Shown here one piece after another: positions 22,901-36,900 of a DNA stretch of 64,000 nucleotides. Made by a program: the position numbers and the translations under genes. A model generated the notes under the pieces. The model was given only the letters and a program-made list of their open reading frames with translations, searched no databases and was not told the origin of the DNA. Source of the DNA: Ipomoea triloba (taxonomy: Eukaryota > Streptophyta > Magnoliopsida > Solanales > Convolvulaceae). Each line of letters opens with the position of its first letter. Positions within the stretch are counted from its first letter, which is position 1. The stretch lies in contig NC_044918.1 in NCBI RefSeq assembly GCF_003576645.1, positions 18,036,179 through 18,100,178 of the forward strand. The letters are read 5' to 3'.

Positions 22901-25900
22901 AATGTAATTCAATGAGAAAAGGTGACATTTTCCTTTTTATTTTAGTTCTTAACTATTGTGATATTATTATATTCATTTATATTTTTAAAATTTTTACATT
23001 ACATCTTTAATTCTATTCTGTATTTGATTATCATTTTTTTATATTATCAATTCTATTTGATTATCATAATTAGCTCTCCATTTCACTAAGACACTAACCA
23101 AATATAAGAATTCACAATTTTAAGTAATTGTTAAAAAATACGTTTCCTACAAACTAAATAGACTATCATTCCAACACGGTTTCATTATATTATATATTTA
23201 TATTGAAAGAGAAACTATTTAGAAAAAAATACTAGAACCCATTTACTTTGCTTTTCATTCTTTATTTTATTGTTTTCAATTTTCAAGGGTTTAGAAAACA
23301 TGTTTACGAGAACTCCTAGAAAACAAATTTACTAGTATTCATTTTTCAAATTTAATTTTTGGGACTATAATTTTATTAAAAAATTGTTACTTTTGTTTAT
23401 TTTTATTGTTTTTTGTGTAACACAGGGTCTCCACAGTCGGACACAGTGACTAACCCCTCGCTGGATTGTAGGAACCTCTATTGGGTGAGACAACTGGCCT
23501 GGAGATTTAAAGCTGCTTCATACCAAAGTCAAGGAGTGTTTAAAAATTGTCAATTTTAATTCATAATTATTCAATTTGTATCGATTTTCGTCCATTCAGT
23601 TAAATTATTAACGAGAAGTAGTCAAAAAGACAAATTATCTTCAAATTTTTTAAATACTAACGTGAATTCAAAAAAAAAAAAAAATAATTCCACCAGCGGT
23701 CGCTATCGACGGTTTCTTGAGGCAAATTCTACCATGGACCAGGGTTTACCTTGCATTGAAGACTCTAGTCCAAAAATAACTTTCATATTCTGTATCTGTA
23801 GTTGACACATTCTAAACGTGCAGTTGATTGTTTCTATACCTATAGCTATCATATTATATGTCAACAATTATCAAGTTATTTATTTACATGTACAAAAACT
23901 GTTAACTGTAAATACAGAATGTGCTAATTAAATATACAAAATCTTTATATCAAGATTCATAATACAAGGTTCCATAGTATAACAATTGGTTTCTTGACTA
24001 GCCACGAAGGACTTCCCTTCGGTCAAGTGATGCAATTTGCAGGCCATCATCGAGCATGCCAAGAACGCACAAAGGATCCACTTGCTTGATACCAATATGG
24101 CAATATCCAAAGTGGAATTCAATGGACGATCTTGATGCAAGTTGATCTTCATCTGGACCAATTCATATCCATATACTTATATATATAATAAATTACTAAA
24201 TATAATAATCAACTATACTTTTAATATAATATGAATTCTACAACTATAAATTAATATACACATAATTATTTTTTAAGAAATTTAACATTTAGTATTAATA
24301 TTTGACATATATTTTTATCATCGCGCATATAAAATACTAGTAAATAAATAGATATTGATTAATTATTTGTAATAATAAGTATTATATTACACGCAATACG
24401 AGAAGTTTCACTTAATTATACGGAGTAATAAATATGTAAATTCTGTTTCAAAAAATAAATAAATATGTAAATTCTTTGAAACCAATGTATGGTGTCTCTA
24501 ATTAAATAATGATCCTTAATTATTAAAACTTTATTGTACTAGAAAAAGTAACACTTTCTTATTTTAAAAATGTTTGGCAAGATTGATGCTACTTTTTGAC
24601 TATGTTGGGACGCAATCTATTACAAAGTTTTATATATGTATATTTTTCGAAAGTATATTGCTACATTCTCAGATTTCACTTGATTAATATTTTTTTATTT
24701 GATTAATAAATAAATTTATTTTTTAAAACAAGGTAAGCCAATCAATTCATGATGATGAATAAATAAAAGTATTTCATTATCACGTCAGGACTCAGGATGA
24801 ACATTATGACATAAAATCAAGAAGGGAAAATAGAATTTTTTTTTTCTCAAAAATATATATTGATATTTGCAGAGAACTGTGCATGCATGAGTGTACTACA
24901 ATTTGATTACTAAATTAATTGCCTTCAATCATGCTATCATAATTTTCTTGTAAAACTAAGTACAGATAACAGATTAGTTCACTTTCCCTGTTTCACACTC
25001 CACTTATAATGTTGTTCAACTGATATAATTCCATTAAAATTCCATTTCAATATGGTGGTCCATACTTGCCCTTTTTTCTCCTTTCCTTTTTTTGATTACT
25101 ATGGGGACTTTAACAACTATCATTGCTAGTGAAGTTTTGAATCAAGTTGGGTTGGTACTGAATGCTTTAACATTGAATTGGTAATATAATGTAACCTTTA
25201 TGAGATTCCATGTGATCATTTGTTTTAGTTAAGAATATTCGATTTTCTTTTATCGCGACATTAATTATATTCGTAAATCAGTATGTTAAATTAGTCCGTT
25301 TTAGTGTCATCTTAACTTTTTCGTATTAAGGTGCATTTAGAAGAACCATTGGACTGTTCCAAGTTCCAATTGCTCTCCGAAAGGTTGTTTGGATGAGGTG
25401 CGATTAATGGAGTTATTACTTATTAAAATAGTCTGTCACTCTAACGGTAGAAATTTCAACTAGAGAAATAAGGGTTTGGTGAGAGATGTTATATTACTCT
25501 AATTTTTTTTACCGTCACTCTAAATTTCAACTAGAAGAATATGGGTTCACCGAAAACTATGTGACTATAGCTGTTAGGATGCTCTAATCTCGCCACCACT
25601 GCACCCCTCTATATGCGTGCCCAATTATTTCACCCTAAATCTTGCAGCCTACTTACTTTCAAAAAAAAAAATTAAAAAAAAAAAAAATTGCAGCCTACCC
25701 ACAACATCAATAAGTTGTGGTAAAGCAATTTCTTTCTTTTTATCTTTAATAATGCATCTAAATGAGAGTTACCCCAAGCCCTAGAGGTGTAGAGAATTTA
25801 ACCCTAATCGCTAAAATTGTTCAAAATATAGTATCTATGATAGTGCAATTTAACCTAATTAGTGTGAAAATTGGTGGAACATTCCCATTGATAGTCAGCC

Positions 25901-28755
25901 ATGCACGCATATGCAAGAGAGTGGGGACCAACCAACCGCAGTAAAATGTTTTTTCTCTCTAGACCATGTGTGGTAGAGTAACATTTACCAAATGTGGCAT
26001 CACAACTCCATACCAACTTATTGTATTGCTAGCTAGGGAAGAATTAGAGACTGCAAGGGGAAAACAATGGCAAAAGGAATCATTGCCTAACCAATGAACC
26101 ATAAAATATATAATAATAATGAAGAAAAAAATAATATTTTTTATCATGAGTTGACAGTTTTGATAATTATTACTCATATTCATATCAAATGTTTATCATT
26201 ACGTTAAAAGTTATTATATCTAAATAACAATCAACGCTATATTTCAATGACAGAATGTTAGATTTGACATTCTAAACCTCCCCTTGACACACATTATTTT
26301 CCGTAATAATTTTTTTTTTTAATTTAAAGTTGGGTGATAATGGAGGGAGAGATATTGGGTGTATGTACAGCATATTTTGGGTGTTGAATTTGGTAAAGTG
26401 GTAACAGAGTAGAAGATATGATTTGGTGGAAATATCAATTAGGTTTTCATCATCTGATAGGGACTTGTACAGAAACTTTAGTTTAGAATTGACCCCTGAT
26501 TACTACTCTGAAAATGCCATTTTACCAACTTTCAGCATTTCACCCCATTAGTGAATTTCGCTTTCCACCCATCTAAGCATCTATAGTGACAATTTCATAT
26601 CAATTTTGTGACTTTTATTGGGCGTTTATTTAGCTTTTATATTTTAATATTAGTCCACTTTTAATCATTAAGATGTGGTAAGACAATCTTTATTATAATA
26701 GCACTGTACTCCCAAAATTTAAATTTTGTTTAATATGTTGGCAAATTATGCAAATATAATAGGTAAAAGTGTAAAACATGCTTGTCACAATCTAAAACAT
26801 TAGATGTTGTTGATTCCTAGAGCTGTTAAAATAGGTTTAGTCTATTGGCACAGTCTGTCTTACCACATAATAAGGTGGGGAGCGCGTTGGAGATTTAGAG
26901 GCCCGCACACGGACAAGTCTAGTCGTGGGGTATGTTTAGTTGGTCGGCAAGCTAACCAGTTAATATTAATAATTAAAATATATATATATTCAAGTTGAAT
27001 TTTGATATTTGGAGTTTTAAAAGTTTATACTAATTATTTCAAAAAAAGTTTATACTAATTTCACTTTAGGTTATTTCGACTCATTATTGATTTTAAAATT
27101 TTACATTAATGTATGGAGTAGTATTTTATCATTTTTTTTTTAATGTTTTGGTGGGCTAACTAGTGCGCCATGACGAGCTAGGCATGGGCGGTATAATATA
27201 GGTTAACATTCTCGCGTTAATAATACCGTTAATAACACTGGTGCTGATAATACTCGATACAATCCACCACATTTAGGTATTTATATACAAATTAAAATGT
27301 AATTAAAAACATGAGTTGAATTGAATAACATCTAAAAATTATCTTTTTATACATAGACGCACAGATACTGTAGCCCTCACATGAAACAAATGTAAACTCG
27401 AGTAAATTAATGATTGTACGTGGGTGGTGACATGATATGTTTGGAATAGATTAATGTTGGAGTGTTAAAAAAAAGGGTAACTTTTCCAATTGATATTATT
27501 ATCACTTTATTAAAAGCCTCAAAGAAATTAAAATCCCACGATGTATATATCGATGTTGATGGCGGCAATGCTTTGTCTAAAATTATTATTACAACAGTAT
27601 TTTGCCTATCCGATGTCAATTCAAAGTGCGTGGACGACATTTCCACGAGGAAACTTCATACGACCCACCTTTTTATTTTCCTATATTAATTATGGGGCAA
27701 CACATCATCCCTATGATCATTCAATTTTTTTGACTAAATATATAGTATAGTGTAGAGTGCTCTCAAATGAAAGGAAATTGGAGAAATTAAAACAAAGTAG
27801 TGTATGTATGGGGTTTGGTTTGGTGGTTGATGTTGAGGTTTCTTGAAATGAATTTAATGAGTAGATCTTCGTTTCTGCATCCATTGTTTTAGTAGTGAAT
27901 TGCTTTTATATATGGATTGATTTAGGAGTGTTTGGAGAATGGCGTATCAGCTAATCAACTTTACTTTATTTGATTGCTCAGATGATTTATATGAGTGTTT
28001 GATAAATAATTGTTTGGCTTAGTCTATTGGTGCTAATAAATTGAAAATGAAAAAATTACTTTAAATATATTATTGATATCAGTTTATTGCATTTTCGTTT
28101 TAGAGCATGCATACCAGTAGCTTTTATTTGGTTCATGTGAGGCAAAAAATTTGGAATAGCAAAATGAAACTGATGTGGAGACTAAAATATGTAGAAATTT
28201 ATCTCCTGCAAAATCTTTGAGATAGCAGGAGATTATTAAAAATATAATAATAATCGCACATTCGCGCGTTTGGGCGCAACATAGCGCCCCAACTGGCGGC
28301 CACTCTAATTTCAAGGTAACTTTTTTTAATTTTGTATATTTATTTTTGTTTGTTGTCAGATTTTGATTTTTTTTTCTTTCTTTTCATAATCACACATACA
28401 AAAATTCTTCAAAAACCCAAAAAAAAAAAAAAAAACTCTACTATTACAAATGCTCTTAAAAATCTACATTTTTAATATCATCATAACTTACTAGAACTTG
28501 ACATCTGAATTGACTCATTGCCATAAAACACACGCGCACGTACACACACATACACACACACATATATATGTATGTATGTATGTATGTGTATGTATAAATA
28601 GGAAATTAGACAAAGACACTAATAACCCAACCAAAGCACCATCTAACGCAAAAAGTATGTTCTCATATTAATGTTGTATGCTATTTATTACTGTCTTTTG
28701 TAAAAATTAAGACACCACTTAATATATAAATAATGGGGTTTCTTCTTTAATTTGG
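22901..28755. other. Long AT-rich spacer, no gene seen
   Basis: No protein-coding region was recognised. A relative of the ggcaaattat element lies near 23712-23930. A 77-codon minus-strand frame at 23928-24161 has no family resemblance that I can name. A duplicated phrase around GTCACTCTAA...TTTCAACTAGA occurs at about 25435-25545. A (GTAT)n run lies at 28567-28590. Confidence 0.45.
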
Positions 28756-31700
28756 ATTCCTTCTTCCCTCTCTTTCTTCCCCTCTGCGAGGTTTCCTATG
28801 TAGCATTTGGGCCATCCAAACGCAGCACAGAGGTTAGTCAGCTAGAAAAGAGGGGTGACGTGGATATGCCTAGAAGTCATCATTTTATGATTCCAAAGAG
28901 TCAATTGAATTGACCCAATTCTATGCAGCATGCAGTATTGCAGTAGCCCTTTTTTGTGTCTAACATTCAATTATATATTCTAATCAATGTGATTTCTAAT
29001 CACTAACTTCTAGATTTTTTTATAAAAAAGATTCGTCTCATATTCTTCAATCTTATTTATTTACATTTACGTATTTAATTTCATATTTTGGGAGAAATAT
29101 GTGGTCCAAGTGGACCAAATGCATGTCCAGTACTCATATATAATAAGAAATTCGGGACCATAATGATGCTAAAAAGGAAAGAACGTATTACGTACACATA
29201 CGTGTATATGCAGTACGCTCTATATTCACAAGGCCATGCCATTCTAGATAACGTTATGAAATAAAAGAAATAATTGTAATTTTTTTTATGTAATAGAGTT
29301 GATCGTACTTAAATAAAATGTAATTTTTTATTATACAAGCCGAAATTTAAGAAAAATCTCTATTTTTTGTGACATCGATGTGAAATTGTATCAGTAAATA
29401 TATATGTGTGTGTATTGTTTTATTTGGTTAATTATAAGAGTGGGAAGTTGCAGAGAGTATAGAGCGGTGGGGAAATGGGACCAATGAAGAAGGGATAGGA
29501 CTTAGGAGCCCAAGAAAACATGCATGCATTGTTTGGGACAGACAAATCCTTAATGCTGAGACTGAGGCGTTGTTGTTTGAATCCCGTTGTTCATGCTGAC
29601 AAGTTTTTCACGTTCTTCCTCTTCCTCACCTTAAACCAAAAAATAAATAAATAAATAAATAAATAAATAAATCCTTATCATCATCATCATCATCATCTAT
29701 CCTTGTGAATCTCATCATATATGATATATTACCCCCCACCCCACCTGTGAACCAACTGATGAGAGTCTGAAACTCTGATTCAATTAATTGCCCATCACTG
29801 CCTCTCTGAGTCTGCCACCCAAAATTCATCCCCCCCGCCCGTGTGCATATTTTGCCCATCACTCGACGTGTCCCCTTAAAACACCCGAATTTTGTACGTT
29901 TTAGGATGTGTTTGGTTGACAGGTTTAACTATTAGTAATAGGTACCAAAACATTTTCCATTTTGAGGATTGATTAGGTTAGGGTAGTAGGCACAGATAGA
30001 TAACAGGAAACTACTTGCACAGGCTTAGCCCAATGATTCAATAGGCAGTGTGACCAAGGTTCAAAACTCGGTAGTATAATAGCAAAACTGGGCATAATAC
30101 CTTGTGGGCACTGGGATTTGACCTTATCTGCTGAGTCACTGAGTTACTTTAATTAACATCCTCACACATGTTCTATCAGGCTGGGGATTAACCTTTTGGG
30201 GAAGAGGATAACAGAAAACTGAGAACTGAGTACTATAACTAAGGCATATAAGTATAAAGTTCGTTAAAGGTCATGCTAGGAAAGATCCAATCAAAAAATT
30301 TTCAAGAATACCAGTGCAGTGCAGTGCAGGGCAGGGCAGTGATATAATCTTGTAAAGTAAAGATCAAAATCCATAATGAAATATACTAATGGAAGTGTTG
30401 CCATGTTAGTAATAGTTAGATAGTATGTTCAAATGCTCATACACCAGATATTTTACCAGAAATGCCCTTTTCTTCATCGCCATCTGCATAATCGTCGCCA
30501 TGGCTCTTACTTTCCTGCTGTGGCGGGGCACTGCTAACCCCGGTAACTGATTGCTGATAAAGAACACCACCAACAATGGTAAACAGCAAGCATAGCAGCC
30601 CAATGGGAGTGGCATGCTTATCCCAGATCAACACATTAATAGCCACTGTCAAAAACTTATTCACTACACCTGTCACAGTAAAGGCAGTGGCGGATATCGC
30701 CTTCCTCGCTGCAAATCCAAAGAAACTAATGAGCAAACCGAACACACAGGAGATGGACACCGCGAAAAATGCAACCGGGTTGAATAAACTCCCTGTGCTA
30801 GATCCCACGGAAACAAGTACATGTCCAAACTCCCCAGTAATAATCCAAAACAGGGGAGCCATCATCAACGCGAGCAAATTGTTGTACAACACAAACCCCC
30901 AAGTATTTAGTCCAAGGTTGGTGACTATATGCTTAATGTAAACCATCTCAGTAGTAATGGTCACCAAATAGGCAAATGCCCATGAATAAGCAGTCAATGT
31001 GAAACCCGAATCTGTAGCAACATATCCAATAGCACCTCCCAGAATAATGACCAACGATAGAAATGTTAACTTTGAAGGCCACGGTTGCTTCCTAAATGCT
31101 GTATCAGCTAAGGCAACCAAAAGGGGCGTACATGATCTAAACACTATAAATGTGTCCACATTGGCATGGCTTAAAAGATTCGTGTTTGTGAATATTGCCA
31201 AGAAAAACACAAAGGCAGCAGGCAAGAATTTCTTAGCGGTTTCCCATGTGAACGCATCATGGTGCAACAGCCCTAGCTTCCCCAAAACCCAAACACCCAG
31301 AGCCGAGGTGAAGTACTGCAGTGCAGTGAGAAGCCCCGGGTAATTAAAGTGGGTAATTGCAAACTTGTTGATCACCGCAAGCAAGCTAGAACATAAAGCA
31401 TAGCCCAACACGAGAGTGCTAGTTGCATAATATTGTTTTGTAGCCTCAAGTCGAACTGGCATTTTCACGACTACACTAACTAAGAAATTATCTCACTTCT
31501 TGTTTTCCTTATTTTCTCTACAATTCCCACCAATTAACCTGATTAAATCCGAGCACAACAGCCTAATGCAATACTTTTGATCCCACACTGATACATATAT
31601 CAACACAGAAATGCTTTGAGCTGGAAATGTGAGTCATAGTGACAATGGAGATTGAAGTAGGCTATGATTTTGATCTGCCAAATAATGGGGAACCCAATGA

Positions 31701-32323
31701 AAAAAGTTCAGATATTCTCAATTCAGTTATGCTTGAGATCAGATCTGCATTAGTAGATTACTGCCAAAAGCAGAGATTTTAAATAAAATTCTAAAAACCT
31801 AAGATAAATTGGTTGTGAGAATTAATCAAAAACTGAGACAGATGGGTAAAATCAATTCCAACAAGAGTAATGCTACCCACCCCGCCAATCTTTTCCTCCT
31901 TACCTGGCATTTTCTAATTGGACCAAATTCATGTGCACCCCATGATTATGGGCCATATTATTTTTAATTTTTTTTTAAATGGAGGGAAAATAGCATTTTC
32001 CTTCCAACAATTATGTGGGGTGCAAGAGAGGTGGCCAAATCCCGGGCTTGGGCCGGTCTCATGCCGGGCCCGGGTTGGGTTGGGCCTAGGTTAGCATTGA
32101 TCAAGACCGGCCTAGGATAACCAGGGCCAGTCCCGTGCCGGGCCAATCTTGGGCCTGGGCTCGGGCCTCTTGTGGGTCGGTCCCGGACTAAGCCCATAAT
32201 TTATTTATTTATTTTATATAAAATATTTATAAATTGTTTTTTGTTTGAAATGAAATTTAAACCATTGACCTCATAATCTACAACGAAAGTTCTTATCACT
32301 TAAACTACTTCAAATTTTGATAA

Positions 32324-32330
<7 letters not shown>
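28756..32330. repeat. Segmental direct duplication, unit 1
   Basis: About 3.6 kb nearly identical to 33905-37465 and in the same orientation. The left edge is ATTCCTTCTTCCCTC; the right edge lies in an AT microsatellite. The unit contains GFT1-like copy 1 and the left part of a hAT-like element. Differences from unit 2 are mostly single-base length changes in homopolymers in the outer parts. The gene-containing middle is almost unchanged. Confidence 0.92.
30437..31462 (-). CDS. GFT1-like: GDP-fucose transporter-like, copy 1 (341 aa)
   Basis: Nucleotide-sugar transporter of the NST/TPT (EamA) superfamily, single coding exon. The start is taken at the ATG 31460-31462 (MPVRLEATKQYY); the frame upstream has no earlier ATG. 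The protein has about ten hydrophobic segments between residues 12 and 305 and a hydrophilic acidic C-tail. GVVNK (265-269) matches the GALNK-type nucleotide-sugar binding motif. Blocks such as YALCSSLLAVINK and FTNTNLLSHANVDTFIVFRS match Arabidopsis GFT1/GONST4, which imports GDP-L-fucose into the Golgi for glycan fucosylation (known). The copy's coding frame is intact, but the duplication ends before the leader exons seen upstream of copy 2 at 38110-38260, so it may lack the native promoter. A GDP-mannose or GDP-galactose specificity cannot be excluded by eye. Confidence 0.85.
   Translation of the reverse strand: MPVRLEATKQYYATSTLVLGYALCSSLLAVINKFAITHFNYPGLLTALQYFTSALGVWVLGKLGLLHHDAFTWETAKKFLPAAFVFFLAIFTNTNLLSHANVDTFIVFRSCTPLLVALADTAFRKQPWPSKLTFLSLVIILGGAIGYVATDSGFTLTAYSWAFAYLVTITTEMVYIKHIVTNLGLNTWGFVLYNNLLALMMAPLFWIITGEFGHVLVSVGSSTGSLFNPVAFFAVSISCVFGLLISFFGFAARKAISATAFTVTGVVNKFLTVAINVLIWDKHATPIGLLCLLFTIVGGVLYQQSVTGVSSAPPQQESKSHGDDYADGDEEKGISGKISGV

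Positions 32331-32400
<70 letters not shown>
32025..32400. mobile_element. Left part of hAT-like MITE, truncated at the duplication edge
   Basis: Same left end (agagaggtggcca) and GC-rich GGGCCCGGGTTGGG interior as the complete element at 37163-37900. The right part is missing because the duplicated unit ends in the element's AT run. Confidence 0.75.
32327..32398. repeat. (AT)n microsatellite
   Basis: About 36 AT units. It marks the right breakpoint of duplication unit 1; the corresponding place in unit 2 is a much shorter, interrupted AT run at about 37463-37510. Confidence 0.95.
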
Positions 32401-32549
32401 AACAAAAGTGTCATTTTTCTGTCCATCTGAAGAAAATACTTCTGTCATTTTTTACCTAATTAAATAATAACAAAAATGTTATATATAATTTAATTCATAG
32501 TAATGATTACTTAAATATTTATTATAACATGAATCATGGTCTACTTTTA

Positions 32550-32745
32550 CAGGCTGTTTGGTTGGAGGAAAGGAATTAGGTGGGAAAGGAATTGCAATTC
32601 CATGGGAAAAGAATAATGTGGAAATAAAGTGGAGTTTAAATTCCAGTGTTTGGTTGGAGAGAATAAAATTACTAGGAATTTTAATTTCAATGTTTGGTAT
32701 ACATGGGAATTGAAAGGGAATAAGTAGTATAAAGTCCAAAATGCC

Positions 32746-32799
<54 letters not shown>

Positions 32800-33251
32800 A
32801 TATTAAATGACAAGTACACAAAAAATATAACATTTTAAATTCAAATACCACTCATCTACCGTATCTCTTGAACTAGATATATTGTAATTAATTTGCATGC
32901 AAATACTTCATCAAATGTTAAGCTTCATAAGTTCAACATACATCAAAATTAATCTAGGACCCAAGATGTACATAATGTGCTTTTCAAAGTTTAGGCAACT
33001 CAAAATTTACTTTCAAAATTTCTGCATATAAAGATTTTAGGTTAAAAAAGAGAAGGTCAGACATCAATTTTTTAGGTTAAAAAAGAAAAGGGTAATTTTG
33101 TCTCAGGTATCTTTTTTATTCCTAAAATCCATGGAATTGAAATTCCAAGGGGGGCATGGGATTCTAATTCCCTCCAACCAAACGAACGAATTTAGTTGCC
33201 TTGAGAATTAAGTGGGAATGGAATTTAAATTCCATCCAACCAAACACCCTG
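32550..33251. mobile_element. PIF/Harbinger-like MITE with TTA target-site duplication
   Basis: Left end CAGGCTGTTTGGTTGGA and right end TCCAACCAAACACCCTG are inverted repeats with one mismatch. The element is flanked by TTA at 32547-32549 and 33252-33254, a 3-bp duplication typical of Harbinger/Tourist elements (known). The interior has further AATTCCATT-like inverted phrases and a (TTA)n run at 32747-32799. Non-coding, so non-autonomous. Confidence 0.82.
32747..32799. repeat. (ATT)n microsatellite
   Basis: About 17 ATT units inside the Harbinger-like element. Confidence 0.95.
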
Positions 33252-33660
33252 TTAAGGTACTCTTAAACTAATACTCAATATATTCTTTTTCAACTTAAGT
33301 TCAGTTTTTTTTATATACAAATAAAATGAGTATATGAAAAATATATCACTAAAAAGTTCTAATTAAAAATTTTTAAACAACACCTATATTGATATTTTTA
33401 TTTTAATGTATTAAATTAACATAAAATTATATTAAATCAACCTAATTTCCTATGACAGTTGAAATAATTCTTTTGAAAACTTTTCATGCGCATAAAAGTA
33501 AGGTGCAAAATAAAACAAAAATAAATCTCATTGTTATTTGTAATTCTATTTTCCATAATTATATTGCTAAATATATATATATCTCTATTCTTTTTAGAGT
33601 TATTAAAGATGATTCAATATGTATATATATATTATAATTATTATTTTTGTTCTCTTTTTA

Positions 33661-33662
<2 letters not shown>

Positions 33663-33708
<46 letters not shown>
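33663..33708. repeat. (AT)n microsatellite
   Basis: About 23 AT units in the spacer between the two duplication units. The rest of 33255-33904 is AT-rich with no gene seen. Confidence 0.95.
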
Positions 33709-33709
<1 letters not shown>

Positions 33710-33904
33710 GAATCAAATTATTCTTTTAATTTTAACGATTTTTAATTAAAATTTAAAAAATAAAACAAATGAAATTAAAAATATCTATAATAAAAAAAAT
33801 ACTAAATTGAATAGAAGATTTCAATTTTATCTTATTAGAATAATATGGTAATTTAATGGTAATAGAATTTATAAAAAAGAAAAATATATATTCTATTAAA
33901 AAAA

Positions 33905-36900
33905 ATTCCTTCTTCCCTCTCCTTTCTTCCCCTCTGCGAGGTTTCCTATGTAGCATTTGGGCCATCCAAACGCAGCACAGAGGTTAGTCAGCTAGAAAAG
34001 AGGGTGACGTGGATATGCCTAGAAGTCATCATTTTATGATTCCAAAGGTCAATTGAATTGACCCAATTCTATGCAGCATGCAGTATTGCAGTAGCCCTTT
34101 TTTGTGTCTAACATTCAATTATATATTTCAATCAATGTGATTTCTAATCACTAACTTCTAGATTTTTTTATAAAAAGATTCGTCTCATATTCTTCAATCT
34201 TATTTATTTACATTTACGTATTTAATTTCATATTTGGGAGAAATATGTGGTCCAAGTGGACCAAATGCATGTCCAGTACTCATATATAATAGAAATTCGG
34301 ACCATAATGATGCTAAAAGGAAAGAACGTATTACGTACACATACGTGTATATGCAGTACGCTCTATATTCACAAGGCCATGCCATTCTAGATAACGTTAT
34401 GAAATAAAAGAAATAATTGTAATTTTTTATGTAATAGAGTTGATCGTACTTAAATAAAATGTAATTTTTTATTATACAAGCCGAAATTTAAGAAAAATCT
34501 CTATTTTTTGTGACATCGATGTGAAATTGTATCAGTAAATATATATGTGTGTATTGTTTTATTTGGTTAATTATAAGAGGGGAAGTTGCAGAGAGTATAG
34601 AGCGGTGGGGAAATGGGACCAATGAAGAAGGGATAGGACTTAGGAGCCCAAGAAAACATGCATGCATTGTTTGGGACAGACAAATCCTTAATGCTGAGAC
34701 TGAGGCGTTGTTGTTTGAATCCCGTTGTTCATGCTGACAAGTTTTTCACGTTCTTCCTCTTCCTCACCTTAAACCAAAAAATAAATAAATAAATAAATAA
34801 ATAAATAAATCCTTATCATCATCATCATCATCATCTATCCTTGTGAATCTCATCATATATGATGAATATTACCCCCCACCCCACCTGTGAACCAACTGAT
34901 GAGAGTCTGAAACTCTGATTCAATTAATTGCCCATCACTGCCTCTCTGAGTCTGCCACCCAAAATTCATCCCCCCGCCCGTGTGCATATTTGCCCATCAC
35001 TCGACGTGTCCCCTTAAAACACCCGAATTTTGTACGTTTTAGGATGTGTTTGGTTGACAGGTTTAACTATTAGTAATAGGTACCAAAACATTTTCCATTT
35101 TGAGGATTGATTAGGTTAGGGTAGTAGGCACAGATAGATAACAGGAAACTACTTGCACAGGCTTAGCCCAATGATTCAATAGGCAGTGTGACCAAGGTTC
35201 AAAACTCGGTAGTATAATAGCAAAACTGGGCATAATACCTTGTGGGCACTGGGATTTGACCTTATCTGCTGAGTCACTGAGTTACTTTAATTAACATCCT
35301 CACACATGTTCTATCAGGCTGGGGATTAACCTTTTGGGGAAGAGGATAACAGAAAACTGAGAACTGAGTACTATAACTAAGGCATATAAGTATAAAGTTC
35401 GTTAAAGGTCATGCTAGGAAAGATCCAATCAAAAAATTTTCAAGAATACCAGTGCAGTGCAGTGCAGGGCAGGGCAGTGATATAATCTTGTAAAGTAAAG
35501 ATCAAAATCCATAATGAAATATACTAATGGAAGTGTTGCCATGTTAGTAATAGTTAGATAGTATGTTCAAATGCTCATACACCAGATATTTTACCAGAAA
35601 TGCCCTTTTCTTCATCGCCATCTGCATAATCGTCGCCATGGCTCTTACTTTCCTGCTGTGGCGGGGCACTGCTAACCCCGGTAACTGATTGCTGATAAAG
35701 AACACCACCAACAATGGTAAACAGCAAGCATAGCAGCCCAATGGGAGTGGCATGCTTATCCCAGATCAACACATTAATAGCCACTGTCAAAAACTTATTC
35801 ACTACACCTGTCACAGTAAAGGCAGTGGCGGATATCGCCTTCCTCGCTGCAAATCCAAAGAAACTAATGAGCAAACCGAACACACAGGAGATGGACACCG
35901 CGAAAAATGCAACCGGGTTGAATAAACTCCCTGTGCTAGATCCCACGGAAACAAGTACATGTCCAAACTCCCCAGTAATAATCCAAAACAGGGGAGCCAT
36001 CATCAACGCGAGCAAATTGTTGTACAACACAAACCCCCAAGTATTTAGTCCAAGGTTGGTGACTATATGCTTAATGTAAACCATCTCAGTAGTAATGGTC
36101 ACCAAATAGGCAAATGCCCATGAATAAGCAGTCAATGTGAAACCCGAATCTGTAGCAACATATCCAATAGCACCTCCCAGAATAATGACCAACGATAGAA
36201 ATGTTAACTTTGAAGGCCACGGTTGCTTCCTAAATGCTGTATCAGCTAAGGCAACCAAAAGGGGCGTACATGATCTAAACACTATAAATGTGTCCACATT
36301 GGCATGGCTTAAAAGATTCGTGTTTGTGAATATTGCCAAGAAAAACACAAAGGCAGCAGGCAAGAATTTCTTAGCGGTTTCCCATGTGAACGCATCATGG
36401 TGCAACAGCCCTAGCTTCCCCAAACACCCAAACACCCAGAGCCGAGGTGAAGTACTGCAGTGCAGTGAGAAGCCCCGGGTAATTAAAGTGGGTAATTGCA
36501 AACTTGTTGATCACCGCAAGCAAGCTAGAACATAAAGCATAGCCCAACACGAGAGTGCTAGTTGCATAATATTGTTTTGTAGCCTCAAGTCGAACTGGCA
36601 TTTTCACGACTACACTAACTAAGAAATTATCTCACTTCTTGTTTTCCTTATTTTCTCTACAATTCCCACCAATTAACCTGATTAAATCCGAGCACAACAG
36701 CCTAATGCAATACTTTTGATCCCACACTGATACATATATCAACACAGAAATGCTTTGAGCTGGAAATGTGAGTCATAGTGACAATGGAGATTGAAGTAGG
36801 CTATGATTTTGATCTGCCAAATAATGGGGAACCCAATGAAAAAAGTTCAGATATTCTCAATTCAGTTATGCTTGAGATCAGATCTGCATTAGTAGATTAC

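Noticed and set aside
23928..24161. 77-codon minus-strand frame as a possible retrotransposon or gene fragment
   Set aside because: No conserved block could be recognised on either strand.
29626..29862. Minus-strand frame of 78 codons in the duplicated unit
   Set aside because: It is made of microsatellite translation (poly-Asp, repeated LFIY) and is not matched in copy 3.
31463..31468. GTG start two codons upstream of the GFT1-like ATG (also at 44373-44378)
   Set aside because: A nuclear plant gene would use the ATG at 31460-31462; GTG initiation is not supported.
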